A stretch of DNA of 60,149 bases, taken from the NCBI GenBank assembly GCA_964392725.1, contig CAYMPW010000008.1:1-60149 (forward strand). Direction: 5' to 3'. Source of the DNA: CAYMPW01 sp964392725. Its GTDB lineage: Archaea; Thermoplasmatota; Thermoplasmata; Methanomassiliicoccales; Methanomethylophilaceae. The notes under the pieces were generated by a model that was given only the letters and a program-made list of their open reading frames with translations, was not told where the DNA came from and made no database searches. The position numbers and the translations under genes are program-made. Every line of letters starts with the position of its first letter. Within the stretch, counting starts at the first letter, position 1. This document shows, piece after piece, positions 43,327-52,849 of this stretch.

Positions 43327-45162
43327 ATGAATAATAATTTGAAAATTCTGGTTGTTGCGATAGCAGTCGTTCTTGTCGCAGCAGGCGGATACGTGGCATT
43401 AAATCCGAATAATGCCGAAATAAAAAAGACGGTTTCATTCGATGTAAATCCGTCAATTCAGATGGAATTGAATGAAAACAATGAGGTCATTAACATTCAA
43501 ATCTCGGATGGGATAACATCAGATGTGGTTGAATCTACCAAACCATATTGGAACGACATTAACAAAACAACGGAGAAAATAATCGAGTATCTCTTCACCG
43601 AAGAGTATCTTAACTCTGATAAAAATTCAATTTTAATATCTTCGAGTAAAACGGTACCGTCCGATTTATTGAACAATATTTCCGGATCCGTATCCAATAT
43701 ATTCGATGAGAATTCCGTCAAACCCGCAATGTTGACACAGACCGTCAAAGATTCCAAAGATGTGAAAGATGCAACAAAGGATTTCAACATCTCTGCTTCA
43801 AAAGCTTCTTTGATCGACGGTATCGTAAATGCCGACAAACTTCAGACGGTTTCCAATCTTGCAAGCAAGAACATCAATGATCTTAACCTCATCATTTCTA
43901 CAAACGATCTTGCTATCGATGATGTGGAAAAGAAAGGTGTACCAAGTCAATCCCAATACATCGGAGAAGATGCGGCGTTCAATATCGCGCTCAAAGATTC
44001 CGGTTTAACTTCTTCCGCTGTATCGAAAAAATCTATTGATATCGATGTGGAAAATGGAAAAATGGTATACGAAGTCGAATTCAAGAACAACGGATTCGAA
44101 TATGAATATGACGTATTGGCCGAAAACGGTACAATTTTGGACAAATCAAAATCCGTTGATGACGATACCCCTGTTGTACCGCCAACCGGAGACATAGGCG
44201 TTGAAAAAGCGTTGAGTATCGCATATGCCGAAGCTTCCGTAAATCCCAAAGATGTTGTATTTACAGATATAAAGCAGGATTTTGACGATGGAATATTCGT
44301 TTATGAAATCGAATTCGGAACAGCTACCGTAGAATATGAATACAATATCAATGCGAAAACCGGTAAGATTATCAAATCTTCCACAGAATCTTCTTCCGTG
44401 CCCAGCGGCGGTAATGCCGTTGATGAAAATCAGGCAAAATCAATCGCATTCACTGATGCGGGTGTTCCAAATACCACAACCGCAAGAATCAGTTTGGATG
44501 TCGATGACGGAAGATCCGTTTACGAAATCAAATTCGAAAACACGGATTTCAAATTCAAATATGTGGTTGATGTCTTAACCGGAACAATTATCGAACAATC
44601 TTCGGAATTGAATTTCGGTGCCGAGATACCATCCGATGTTATCACGGAATCCGAGGCAATAAGCATAGCGTTGAAGGATGCGAAGCTTTCCGAATCTGAT
44701 TTGGTTTACTTACCATACGCAGAATTCGAAGACGGAAAAATCCAGACCTATGAGGTTGAATTCGAAACCAAAACAACAGAATACGAATACACTATCAATG
44801 CAAAAACAGGAGAGATTTTGGATGTTGAAATCGACATCGATTCCGATGCCGGAGAAGATCCGGAAGTACCTTCCGATATTATCAAAGAAGATGCTGCATT
44901 GAAGATTGCTTTGGATGATGCAAAATATTCCAAAGACAAAGTATCCGATATCGAAATTGATTTGGAAGCAGATGTTGCCGGATTCATGTATGAAGTCGAA
45001 TTCAAAGCCGATAACAAGGAATTCACCTATATCATCGACGCAAAGAGCGGAGCAATCATTGTAAGTTTAATCGACACCGAAGATACGGATGAAGATGAAG
45101 ACGATGACGACGCTGAAATAGACGATGAAGAAGATGAAGAAGACGACGAAGACGATGAGTGA
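43327..45162 (+). CDS. membrane-anchored PepSY-repeat protein with RsgI-like N-terminal domain
   Basis: A 611-residue protein with an N-terminal membrane anchor (NLKILVVAIAVVLVAAGGYVAL). Residues about 38-200 resemble the extracellular domain of Firmicutes anti-sigma factor RsgI (SFDVNPSIQMELNENNEVI). Five PepSY-type units follow near 213, 291, 364, 441 and 520, each with a helix such as EDAAFNIALKDSGL and strands ending YEVEFKNNGFEYEYDV and a TGEIL-like turn. The last 27 residues are almost all Asp and Glu. GGAGG lies eight bases before ATG. Such proteins are common in gut Firmicutes; archaea have no sigma factors, so transfer and a new role are likely. Confidence 0.78.
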   Translation: MNNNLKILVVAIAVVLVAAGGYVALNPNNAEIKKTVSFDVNPSIQMELNENNEVINIQISDGITSDVVESTKPYWNDINKTTEKIIEYLFTEEYLNSDKNSILISSSKTVPSDLLNNISGSVSNIFDENSVKPAMLTQTVKDSKDVKDATKDFNISASKASLIDGIVNADKLQTVSNLASKNINDLNLIISTNDLAIDDVEKKGVPSQSQYIGEDAAFNIALKDSGLTSSAVSKKSIDIDVENGKMVYEVEFKNNGFEYEYDVLAENGTILDKSKSVDDDTPVVPPTGDIGVEKALSIAYAEASVNPKDVVFTDIKQDFDDGIFVYEIEFGTATVEYEYNINAKTGKIIKSSTESSSVPSGGNAVDENQAKSIAFTDAGVPNTTTARISLDVDDGRSVYEIKFENTDFKFKYVVDVLTGTIIEQSSELNFGAEIPSDVITESEAISIALKDAKLSESDLVYLPYAEFEDGKIQTYEVEFETKTTEYEYTINAKTGEILDVEIDIDSDAGEDPEVPSDIIKEDAALKIALDDAKYSKDKVSDIEIDLEADVAGFMYEVEFKADNKEFTYIIDAKSGAIIVSLIDTEDTDEDEDDDDAEIDDEEDEEDDEDDE

Positions 45163-45221
45163 ATTTGACGTTTGAATCAAAAACTAAACTTTTTACTTTC
45201 CTTTTTCTTATTATGTTTGAC

Positions 45222-45266
45222 GTTAATGTCGTTATAGCACGTGTTAATTTGGCGTTAATATTTATA
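45222..45266 (+). promoter_or_regulatory. phased GTTAAT repeats and TATA box
   Basis: GTTAAT occurs at 45222, 45243 and 45254, spaced 21 and 11 bases, that is two and one helical turns. The last copy touches TTTATATATG (about 45261-45270), the TATA box of the following gene, whose GTG start lies about 24 bases on. Likely cooperative binding sites, perhaps for the regulator encoded downstream. Confidence 0.45.
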
Positions 45267-45287
45267 TATGAATCACAATAAAATCAT

Positions 45288-46706
45288 GTGAAGAAAGACA
45301 TTGAGGCATTGCTTGCAAGTAATTCTTTATTTGTAGAGACCAAAGAATCAAAAAATGAATTGCCCAGAAGCATTTGGGAATCATACTCTGCATTTGCCAA
45401 TACATTCGGAGGAGATATCATCTTGGGAATCTCCGAACAATTCGATAATTCTTTCAAGGTTACGGGTGTCGAAAAATCCGATGCAATAATCAAAACTTTT
45501 TGGGATACTGTAAACAATCCAACAAAAGTAAGCGCTGTTCTTCCAAAAGTCGACGACGTATATGAAGATAAAATCGATGGAAAATCTATTGTTGTAATTC
45601 ATGTACCCCGTGCGGATCGTTCGTTTAAACCTGTTTACATAAACAACAATCCCAACACCGGAACATTCATGCGCAAACATGAAGGTGATTACAGATGTAC
45701 GAAGGATGAAATTTCTTCGATGTTCAGAGATGCTGACAACATATCGCAAGACAAAACAATTCTTACGGGAATTTCCACCGAAGTTCTCAACAAATCTACG
45801 ATAAAGGGGTACAGAGAGCGCTTGAGAGTACGTGATGTAACTCACCCATGGTTATCGTTGGAGATGGATGAATTTTTACGTGTACTCGGTGCTGCAGAAA
45901 AAAATTCAGATGGAAATTACGAAGTAACAAGGGCCGGACTTCTGATGTTCGGTAATGAAATCGACATTACAAACGTAACCCAATCATACATGTTGGATTT
46001 TAGATTAATCCATAATAACGAAACAAGATGGGCAGACAGATTGGAATCTCAATCCGGAACATGGAGCGGAAATATTTTCGATTTCTTTATGGAAGTTTCA
46101 CGCAGGATTCATTTGCAATTGGAACATCCGTTCGAATTGGATGGGATGAGAAGAGTAGACGACACAGTAATCGAAAAATCGATAAGAGAATTACTTTTGA
46201 ATTCATTGATACACGCGGATTATTTCGGAAGAGGCGGAGTCGTTATCGAAATGGATAGGAACAGAATTTCATTTTCAAATCCAGGATTGTTCAGAGTTCC
46301 CGTAGAAAGGGCAGAATCGGGAAGACTCAGCGACCCCCGCAATTACACATTATCCAAAATGTTTTCTTTGATTGGATTTGTTGAACGTGCAGGTTCCGGA
46401 CTATATTCGGTTTTGGAGACATGGAAATCTTTACCCTGTTCGGAACCGAGAATCATAGAAGATATCGATCCCGCAAGAACAACCGTCATGTTGTATTTTC
46501 CATCCGTTTCCGTGAACATAGATAAGAAATCAAAAGAAATCATCCGCATGATTGAGGAAGATTCCGAAATCACAATCGGCGAGATGTCAAAAGAAATCAA
46601 TGTTTCGAAAAGAGAGATCGATCGCATGATCAGCGAATTGAAAATAAAACAGATTCTTATCCGTGTCGGCGGTCCGCGTAACGGAAAATGGATTATTAAG
46701 AGGTAA
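45288..46706 (+). CDS. AlbA_2 (Schlafen-type) ATP-binding transcriptional regulator
   Basis: A 472-residue protein with three parts. The N-terminal AlbA_2 domain (about 1-140: FVETKESKNELPRSIWESYSAFANTFGGDIILGISE) is the Schlafen-type nucleic-acid-binding domain. A GHKL-like ATPase C-terminal region follows (RELLLNSLIHADYFGRGGVVIEMDRNRISFSNPG, then FVERAGSGLYSV). A winged helix ends the protein (IIRMIEEDSEITIGEMSKEINVSKREIDRMISEL). GTG 45288 lies at the distance expected for a leaderless message from the TATA box. The family is often annotated as a RecG-like helicase, which this is not. It probably regulates its own gene or neighbours. Confidence 0.85.
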   Translation: MKKDIEALLASNSLFVETKESKNELPRSIWESYSAFANTFGGDIILGISEQFDNSFKVTGVEKSDAIIKTFWDTVNNPTKVSAVLPKVDDVYEDKIDGKSIVVIHVPRADRSFKPVYINNNPNTGTFMRKHEGDYRCTKDEISSMFRDADNISQDKTILTGISTEVLNKSTIKGYRERLRVRDVTHPWLSLEMDEFLRVLGAAEKNSDGNYEVTRAGLLMFGNEIDITNVTQSYMLDFRLIHNNETRWADRLESQSGTWSGNIFDFFMEVSRRIHLQLEHPFELDGMRRVDDTVIEKSIRELLLNSLIHADYFGRGGVVIEMDRNRISFSNPGLFRVPVERAESGRLSDPRNYTLSKMFSLIGFVERAGSGLYSVLETWKSLPCSEPRIIEDIDPARTTVMLYFPSVSVNIDKKSKEIIRMIEEDSEITIGEMSKEINVSKREIDRMISELKIKQILIRVGGPRNGKWIIKR

Positions 46707-46759
46707 TTTTTCTAAAAATTTACCAATATCATTATATCGAATAGTGTTTTCTTCTAACC

Positions 46760-48115
46760 ATGGAACACCATGCACGAGATATATTCTCGTCCAAAATAGG
46801 TTTGATTCTCGCAGTTTCTGCAGCAGCGGTCGGAATGGGTAATTTATGGAGATTTCCCACTATCGCAGCAGAGAACGGAGGAGGAACTTTCCTTTTTGTT
46901 TACGTTATTGTTGTTCTTACTTTTGGATTATGTATGGTACTTACCGAAATGGCTATCGGTAGAAGAACTTCCAAGTCTGCGGTTACCGCATACAAAGCAC
47001 TAAGTCCGAAAGGAGATTTTATTGGAAAATTAACGGCATTCGTTCCATTCATCGTTTTATCGTTTTATGCCGTAGTCGGAGCCTGGGTTTTAACATATTT
47101 CTTGGGATACGGAACAGGTATCGAAGATTCATTCCTCGGGGATGATTTTTTCAATAATATGGCATCGATGAACGTTCCAGGAATTGTTACCAACCCTATG
47201 ATTATGTTCTTCCTTTTCTTGGGATGTGTTTCTGTTGCATTGTTTGCAGGTGTAAGAAAAGGAATTGAAAAATTAAACATAATTTTCATGCCGATTCTTT
47301 TGGTATTGCTTGTTTCCATAACAGTATACACATTATCTCTTCCCGGAAGCGGCGAAGGTCTTGGCGTATATCTCATTCCCGATTTTTCCAAAATATCGGG
47401 TTCTATGATTTTGGATGCAATCGGACAGGCATTCTACTCCTTGTCGATTGCTATGGGAATTACAATTACATACGGTTCATACACCAAAAAGACGGAAGAT
47501 TTGGAAGGAACTGCATTCCGTGTAACCATTATCGATCTTCTTGTTTCATTCCTTGCGGGTTTAATGATTATTCCCGCGGTTGTAATGTTTATCGGTATCG
47601 GTCCCGAAGGTATTCCCGCAGGTCCGGGTTTGATTTTTGAAGCATTACCAAAAGTATTCGCTTCGATGCCATCCGGAAATATTGTAGCATTTGCATTTTT
47701 CGCAATGACATTCATCGCGGCTTTAACATCCGCAATAGCATTGGGCGAAGCATCCGTTTCGATTCTTAGAGATCAGTTTAAGATTTCAAGGATGAGAGCT
47801 GTTTGTTATACTTTGTTGTTAACCGGATCTTTAGGAACATTGGCATGTCTCGGTTTCGGACCTTTGTCTTCCATATCTTTGGGATCCATGAATATATTCG
47901 GAATACTCGATTATTCCATGAATAATTTGGTGATGCCGATTATCGCAATCTTAACCTGTGTTTTCATAGGACATGTTATCGGAATCAAAGTAATCGAAAA
48001 CGAAGTGGAATCATCCGGAAAATTCAGAATCAAAAAGGCGTATGCACCCATTATAAAATGGGTTGCCCCGATTATAATTTCTTTCGTCCTTATTGCAGGA
48101 CTGGGTATTTGGTAA
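46760..48115 (+). CDS. sodium-dependent NSS-family transporter
   Basis: A 451-residue membrane protein with about eleven or twelve helices. The opening SKIGLILAVSAAAVGMGNLWRFPTIAAENGGGTFLFVYV is the neurotransmitter:sodium symporter (LeuT-like) signature, including the unwound first helix that binds sodium and substrate. Prokaryotic members import amino acids such as leucine, tryptophan or tyrosine. A TATA-like ATTATATCG (about 46731-46739) 25 bases before ATG indicates a leaderless message. It ends at a long AT palindrome shared with the convergent gene. Confidence 0.92.
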   Translation: MEHHARDIFSSKIGLILAVSAAAVGMGNLWRFPTIAAENGGGTFLFVYVIVVLTFGLCMVLTEMAIGRRTSKSAVTAYKALSPKGDFIGKLTAFVPFIVLSFYAVVGAWVLTYFLGYGTGIEDSFLGDDFFNNMASMNVPGIVTNPMIMFFLFLGCVSVALFAGVRKGIEKLNIIFMPILLVLLVSITVYTLSLPGSGEGLGVYLIPDFSKISGSMILDAIGQAFYSLSIAMGITITYGSYTKKTEDLEGTAFRVTIIDLLVSFLAGLMIIPAVVMFIGIGPEGIPAGPGLIFEALPKVFASMPSGNIVAFAFFAMTFIAALTSAIALGEASVSILRDQFKISRMRAVCYTLLLTGSLGTLACLGFGPLSSISLGSMNIFGILDYSMNNLVMPIIAILTCVFIGHVIGIKVIENEVESSGKFRIKKAYAPIIKWVAPIIISFVLIAGLGIW

Positions 48116-48206
48116 ATAATGGACTGAGTCCACCTATTTATCAATCATAAATCAAATTGATTATAGGTATAAAATCCAAAGTAATGAAAGAAAAGGGAAA
48201 GAGTTT

Positions 48207-48230
48207 GTAATTTTAATGAATTAAAATTAC
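48207..48230. terminator. AT-rich bidirectional terminator palindrome
   Basis: GTAATTTTAAT (48207-48217) and ATTAAAATTAC (48220-48230), eleven perfect base pairs around two bases, sit between the convergent NSS and small membrane protein genes and overlap the stop of the latter. Confidence 0.55.
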
Positions 48231-48463
48231 TGTGATATGGAACTAAAAATATTTATTCCCAGAGCAAAAAATATGATGCCGATTACGAATAAAATAACCC
48301 ATATCACAATCATTGCAAGTGCCCAGTTCTTCTTTTCAGGCCTTGTATCACTCGATAGTCCCCAAATCAGGATTGCGATAAATCCAACAACTGGAATTAT
48401 TGCAATAATCATAGTGATTATCCAATCTCCAACAGACATGCTTGCATCAGGTGAGCCAACCAT
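48227..48463 (-). CDS. small membrane protein, two helices
   Basis: A 78-residue protein with two membrane segments (IITMIIAIIPVVGFIAILIWGL and WALAMIVIWVILFVIGIIFFALG) joined by a charged loop (SSDTRPEKKN). GAGGT lies upstream of the ATG and TTTATATAG further upstream on the minus strand (about 48495-48503), so it is expressed from its own promoter. The layout is common among uncharacterised small archaeal and bacterial membrane proteins; no function can be assigned. Confidence 0.7.
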   Translation of the reverse strand: MVGSPDASMSVGDWIITMIIAIIPVVGFIAILIWGLSSDTRPEKKNWALAMIVIWVILFVIGIIFFALGINIFSSISQ

Positions 48464-48591
48464 AGTTATACCTCGTTTATCAATCAGAATAAATCTATAT
48501 AAAGCCTTTTAAGTAATTATTTAAATAGTATCCTGATTATTCTAAAAAATACTAAATACTGTGCACATATCGTTCATTTTGAAGGCGCAGT

Positions 48592-49806
48592 ATGGTTAAA
48601 AATTCTGAAGAATCCAAAAATCCGTTGAATTACACATTGATTTTGATTACACTTGGAATCGTATTGATTTCATTCAATTTGCGTGCACCGATCATTGCGG
48701 TTGGTCCGATCATTGATTTGATTTCATCGGAATTTGGATTGAATGCCACGGTTGCCGGATTTATAACAACAATTCCTTTGCTTGCATTCGCAGCAATATC
48801 TCCATTCGTTCCAAAACTTTCAGATAAAATTGGAATGAAGCGTTTGATGTTCATCGGTTTATTGATGATTATACTCGGAGAAGTAATAAGATCGTTCTGC
48901 GGTGTTGTAGGTCTTTTTGCGGGTACGGCAATCATGGGATTGGGTATCGGTATCGGAAATGTAATTATTCCATGTCTTATCAAATCAACATATCTTAAGA
49001 AATCAGGTCCGATGATCGGGGTCTATACAACTTGTATGAGTATATTCGCCGCAATCGGTGCGGGAACAAGTATCCCTCTTGCAAACGGTCTCGGTCTCGG
49101 ATGGAATCTTGCACTCGCAGCATGGATTATTCTTGCGGTAATCGCACTTTTGATATGGGCACCACAGGCAATATCATCCGAGAAAAAGGAATGTGTTGCA
49201 TGTGAAACCGAGAAAAAGAAATCAATTTGGAAATCTCCCGTTGCATGGTGGGTAACAATCTACATGGGAATGCAGTCACTTGTGTTTTACACATTAGTCG
49301 CATGGTACCCCACAATTATCGTAGCTAACGGAATGACCGAAGAATTCTCCGGAACTTTGGCAATGTTGTTCCAATTGATTAGTATCCCCGCAACTTTGCT
49401 TATTCCTTCAATTGCTTCCAAAATGAACAATCAGAAACTTCTCGCGGTTGTAATATCAATTTGTTATCTTGCGGGATTGGGATTGATGTTTACCAATTCC
49501 GAAATTTTAATGACACTCAGTGTTGTTTTAACAGGATTAGGTATGGGCGGATGTATCAGTCTTGCGATTTCATATATTTCGTTGCGTACTGACAATTATA
49601 GAACTTCTGCAGATCTTTCGGGAATGTCTCAATCATTCGGATATCTTTTCGCTGCGGTTGGTCCCATAATCATCGGATCCATGTTTGATTTATCCGGAAC
49701 CTGGGTATATTCAATCGTTGTTTTGATTGTTATCGAAGTCGTAGTGATGATTGCCGGATCGATTGCAGGTCGCAACTTATCCGTTGAAAATTCATACAAA
49801 AATTGA
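48592..49806 (+). CDS. MFS transporter, CynX/NimT family
   Basis: A 404-residue transporter with twelve helices. FNLRAPIIAVGPIIDLI near the start, followed by GLNATVAGFITTIPLLAFAAISPFVPKLSDKIGMKRL, is the mark of the CynX/NimT branch (cyanate, nitroimidazole and similar). The central loop contains a small CVAC pair. The gene is monocistronic, and GAAGGCG precedes the start. It is probably an exporter or importer of a small organic anion; the substrate is not predictable. Confidence 0.88.
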   Translation: MVKNSEESKNPLNYTLILITLGIVLISFNLRAPIIAVGPIIDLISSEFGLNATVAGFITTIPLLAFAAISPFVPKLSDKIGMKRLMFIGLLMIILGEVIRSFCGVVGLFAGTAIMGLGIGIGNVIIPCLIKSTYLKKSGPMIGVYTTCMSIFAAIGAGTSIPLANGLGLGWNLALAAWIILAVIALLIWAPQAISSEKKECVACETEKKKSIWKSPVAWWVTIYMGMQSLVFYTLVAWYPTIIVANGMTEEFSGTLAMLFQLISIPATLLIPSIASKMNNQKLLAVVISICYLAGLGLMFTNSEILMTLSVVLTGLGMGGCISLAISYISLRTDNYRTSADLSGMSQSFGYLFAAVGPIIIGSMFDLSGTWVYSIVVLIVIEVVVMIAGSIAGRNLSVENSYKN

Positions 49807-49890
49807 TTCTTTTTACTCTGTGGTATTTGCCGATATCACAGAGTATTTACCCTATTTTTCCAAACATTTCTGGCGTTTCAGAGAACCATA

Positions 49891-49936
49891 TTTATATATG
49901 GTAATTCTACCGAAATTTGCAGGTAGTATTACGGTA
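49891..49936 (+). promoter_or_regulatory. promoter of the Ehr-like operon
   Basis: TTTATATATG (49891-49900) predicts a start near 49924. Between TATA box and start lie GGTA/TACC (49900-49911) and, further apart, TACCG (49908-49912) and CGGTA (49932-49936), possible regulator sites. The ribosome binding site AAGAAGG is at 49952-49958. Confidence 0.5.
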
Positions 49937-49968
49937 TTTTTTAACGTTGAAAAGAAGGTATTTGTCAA

Positions 49969-51900
49969 ATGATTTCAACAGAAGTATTTACTTTTGTTTT
50001 GTTCGTTCCAGCGTTAGCAGGTATCTTGATTTCATTAATACCGTCAAAAATAGGTTGTATTCTAAGCAGAGCATTGTGCTGTGTTTCCTGTTTTATCGGA
50101 ATTTTTACATTCTTTGTTACTACAAACTCCGTAGATAATTCGGTTACATTCCAATTATCTTCGCTTTTGGGCGATTACAAGTTATTGTTTGATGATTTAT
50201 CGGCATTGATGATTTCGTTATCGTCAGTCGTATTTTTGTTGGTAACATTGCATTCAATTAAAAACTCCGAAGTTCGTGGAAATCATCATTCTACGCTTCT
50301 TTCGATTCTTTTCATTTCCTGCATTCTTGCAATGTGTGCGGACAGCGTAATTCTTTTGTTGATTTCCTGGGAAATGATTTCCCTCACAACATTCCTGATG
50401 TCATACGGAGCGGATGACAAATCAAGGTGGAATTATTTCATAATAACACATCTCGGAGGACTTATGATTATGTGTGTCTTTGCGGGATTATACGTAATTA
50501 ACGGAACAGGAATTCTTTCCGAAATGTCGCAGATCGACGATGTTTTCATTTCTTCATTAATGATTTTGATGTTGTTCTTGGGATTTGGAACAAAATTGGG
50601 ATGCATTCCTTTCCACACATGGATGCCGAATCTGTACAAAACATCATCAATTCACAGTACAGCTTTATTGTCTACTGTTTGTTCAAACGTAGCCATTTTA
50701 CTTTTAATAAAATCATCATTCCATTGGATCGGCGTACCGGAAACCCCCGTGGTTCCCTTGATAATTATTCTTTTAGCATCTCTATCTGCTATTTGGGGTG
50801 CTATGGAATCTTTGATTCAAATGAATCCCCGTCGTATTTTAGCATACTCAAGTATGGAAAATATGGCCATGGTTGCAATTTGTCTCGGTCTCGGAATGCT
50901 ATTCTCCATAATGGATCTTGATACCGGATACGTCCTTATGATCGTGGTTGCGGGAATTCTTCACGCAATCAATCATTCATTCTTCAAATCATTGATGCTT
51001 TTGAACGTCGGTACAATCGAAAAGAGTACCGGAACAGGAAGCATCGAAAAAATGGGAGGACTTGCCAAGATTCTCCCCGTTCTTTCGATATTTGCATTAA
51101 TCGGAGTATTGTCTATGGCTGCAGTTCCTCCGTTAAACGGTTTTATCAGCGAATGGCTGATGATTAAAACCGTCATCAGTGCAGGTGTTGGAGATTCGAT
51201 TATAAACATTGTATTGCCGTTGATTATCACAGTTTTAGGAATTTGTGGAACAATGGCGGCAGTATCTTATGCTCGTCTTTACGGTTTTACGTTCCTTGGT
51301 CGTCCAAAATCTCCCGAAGCAGCCAATGCAAAGAAAGTGGATAATTTGTCCATGGTTCCCTTGGGCGTACTTTCGGTATCATGCGTTGTTTTAGGTGTAT
51401 TCTCCATGCCTTTGATCAGGTCGATCATCGAAAGTTTATGCAATACTTTGGAATTATCTTACGTAATCAGAGATATCATTCCAAATTCACTCAATCCTAT
51501 ATTCTTAACAATCATGATTGTTTCTTCCGCAGTTGTAATTTTTGTATTCTTCAAACTATTCCGTAAAGACCGCAAAGAATCCCAAACATGGGCTTGCGGT
51601 ACCGATTTGGATTCAACCATGCAGTATTCGTCTGTAGGTTTCTCGCAACCTTTGGTTCACGTGTTCCACCCCGTATACGGAGATAGAATCGAGGTTACGG
51701 ATGATAAAGCGGGAGATGTCGAATCATACAAAGTCGTGTTCTCCGAACCTTTCGATGATTATGTTTTGAAACCATTGGGAAAAGTAATTTTGAAAGCTTC
51801 AAAATTCATAAGTAAAATGCAGAACGGAAACATTCAGACCTATCTCGCATATCTTTTAATCACGCTTATCGTAGTTTTATTGGGGGTCAGATTCTTATGA
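49969..51900 (+). CDS. antiporter-like membrane subunit (HyfB/NuoL-like) of an Ehr-type complex
   Basis: A 643-residue membrane protein with about sixteen helices, first gene of a six-gene operon. The pump-type residues are in place: Glu in ISWEMISLTTF, Lys in GFGTKLGCIPFHTWMPN, and His/Lys in ILHAINHSFFKSLMLLNVG. A long C-terminal part carries WACGTDLD-QYSSVGFSQPL, as in HyfB and HycC of hydrogenase-4 and formate hydrogenlyase. It should form a proton- or sodium-translocating unit. Its stop overlaps the next start (ATGA). Confidence 0.9.
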   Translation: MISTEVFTFVLFVPALAGILISLIPSKIGCILSRALCCVSCFIGIFTFFVTTNSVDNSVTFQLSSLLGDYKLLFDDLSALMISLSSVVFLLVTLHSIKNSEVRGNHHSTLLSILFISCILAMCADSVILLLISWEMISLTTFLMSYGADDKSRWNYFIITHLGGLMIMCVFAGLYVINGTGILSEMSQIDDVFISSLMILMLFLGFGTKLGCIPFHTWMPNLYKTSSIHSTALLSTVCSNVAILLLIKSSFHWIGVPETPVVPLIIILLASLSAIWGAMESLIQMNPRRILAYSSMENMAMVAICLGLGMLFSIMDLDTGYVLMIVVAGILHAINHSFFKSLMLLNVGTIEKSTGTGSIEKMGGLAKILPVLSIFALIGVLSMAAVPPLNGFISEWLMIKTVISAGVGDSIINIVLPLIITVLGICGTMAAVSYARLYGFTFLGRPKSPEAANAKKVDNLSMVPLGVLSVSCVVLGVFSMPLIRSIIESLCNTLELSYVIRDIIPNSLNPIFLTIMIVSSAVVIFVFFKLFRKDRKESQTWACGTDLDSTMQYSSVGFSQPLVHVFHPVYGDRIEVTDDKAGDVESYKVVFSEPFDDYVLKPLGKVILKASKFISKMQNGNIQTYLAYLLITLIVVLLGVRFL

Positions 51901-52838
51901 GTGTCGAAATTATCGTAAGTTTACTCCAAACAATAATTCTGTTGTTGATTGCACCTATGATTTCCGGAATTGTAGGAAAATTCAAAGCATGGATGCAACA
52001 CCGCAAAGGTGCAAGCATATTCCAACCCTATCGCGATTTGATTAAATTAGTCAAAAAGGATGAGGTTGTTTCCGAAAGCACATCATGGCTTTTCAGAGTA
52101 ATTCCTTACGTATGTTTTGCAACGATGGTTGTTCTCGCATGCATGATTCCATTCATGTTCACAGGAGTACTGGCACCCTTTGGAGATTTGATTTCTTTAG
52201 TCTATATTTTAACACTCTATAGATTCGCAATGGTGTTGGGCGGATTGGAAGGAGGATCTGTATTCGGAGGTATGGGAAGCAGCAGAGAAATGATGATGTC
52301 TGTTTTAATCGAACCCGCAATGTTGTTGGCATTGATGGCAATCTGCGTATTGAGCGGAAGTGAAACAGACATTTCGGAAATTCCCAGATTGCTTTGCACA
52401 ATGGGATTGGTCGCAATAAGTCCCGCATTGATTTTGGGTGCAGCATCATTCATGATGACATTATTGGCAGAGAATGCAAGAATTCCCTTCGATAATCCTT
52501 CCACACATCTTGAACTTACAATGATTCACGAAAGTATGCTTTTGGAATATTCCGGTCGCGGATTGGCTATGATGGAATATTCCGCTCAGCTCAGATTGGC
52601 TATATTCATGACGATGTTGGGTACTATATTCTTACCCTGGGGAATTTCATTGGATACGGATATTATCAATCTTTTAATCGGATTGGTTGTAATTATCCTG
52701 AAGCTTGTTCTGTTTTCGTTTATTTTAGCTTTGGTTGAAAGTTGTTTGAATAAAACAAGACTGTTCAAAATACCCAATTTGCTTACGGTATCTTTCGTAT
52801 TGGGATTGTTGGCGGTTATTTCGTCTTATATATTGTGA
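51897..52838 (+). CDS. HyfC/NuoH-like membrane subunit of the Ehr-type complex
   Basis: A 313-residue protein with about eight helices. AWMQHRKGASIFQPYRDLIKLVKK and AENARIPFDNPSTHLELTMIHESMLLEYSGRGLA are the conserved cytoplasmic loops of the NuoH/HyfC/EchB family, where the peripheral arm docks on the membrane arm and where energy is passed to ion pumping. The conserved acidic residues of these loops are present. ATG overlaps the previous stop. Confidence 0.92.
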   Translation: MSVEIIVSLLQTIILLLIAPMISGIVGKFKAWMQHRKGASIFQPYRDLIKLVKKDEVVSESTSWLFRVIPYVCFATMVVLACMIPFMFTGVLAPFGDLISLVYILTLYRFAMVLGGLEGGSVFGGMGSSREMMMSVLIEPAMLLALMAICVLSGSETDISEIPRLLCTMGLVAISPALILGAASFMMTLLAENARIPFDNPSTHLELTMIHESMLLEYSGRGLAMMEYSAQLRLAIFMTMLGTIFLPWGISLDTDIINLLIGLVVIILKLVLFSFILALVESCLNKTRLFKIPNLLTVSFVLGLLAVISSYIL

Positions 52839-52849
52839 GGTGGTTGAAA

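Noticed and set aside
43327..45162. Sigma/anti-sigma regulatory pair
   Set aside because: No sigma factor gene is present and the organism appears archaeal; only the extracellular RsgI-like part is there, without the cytoplasmic sigma-binding segment.
45288..46706. RecG-type DNA helicase
   Set aside because: The protein has no helicase motifs; such names come from the shared C-terminal region of AlbA_2 proteins.
48120..48132. TGGACT/AGTCCA palindrome after the NSS transporter gene
   Set aside because: The one-base centre leaves no loop for a terminator, and no related copy was found to support an operator.
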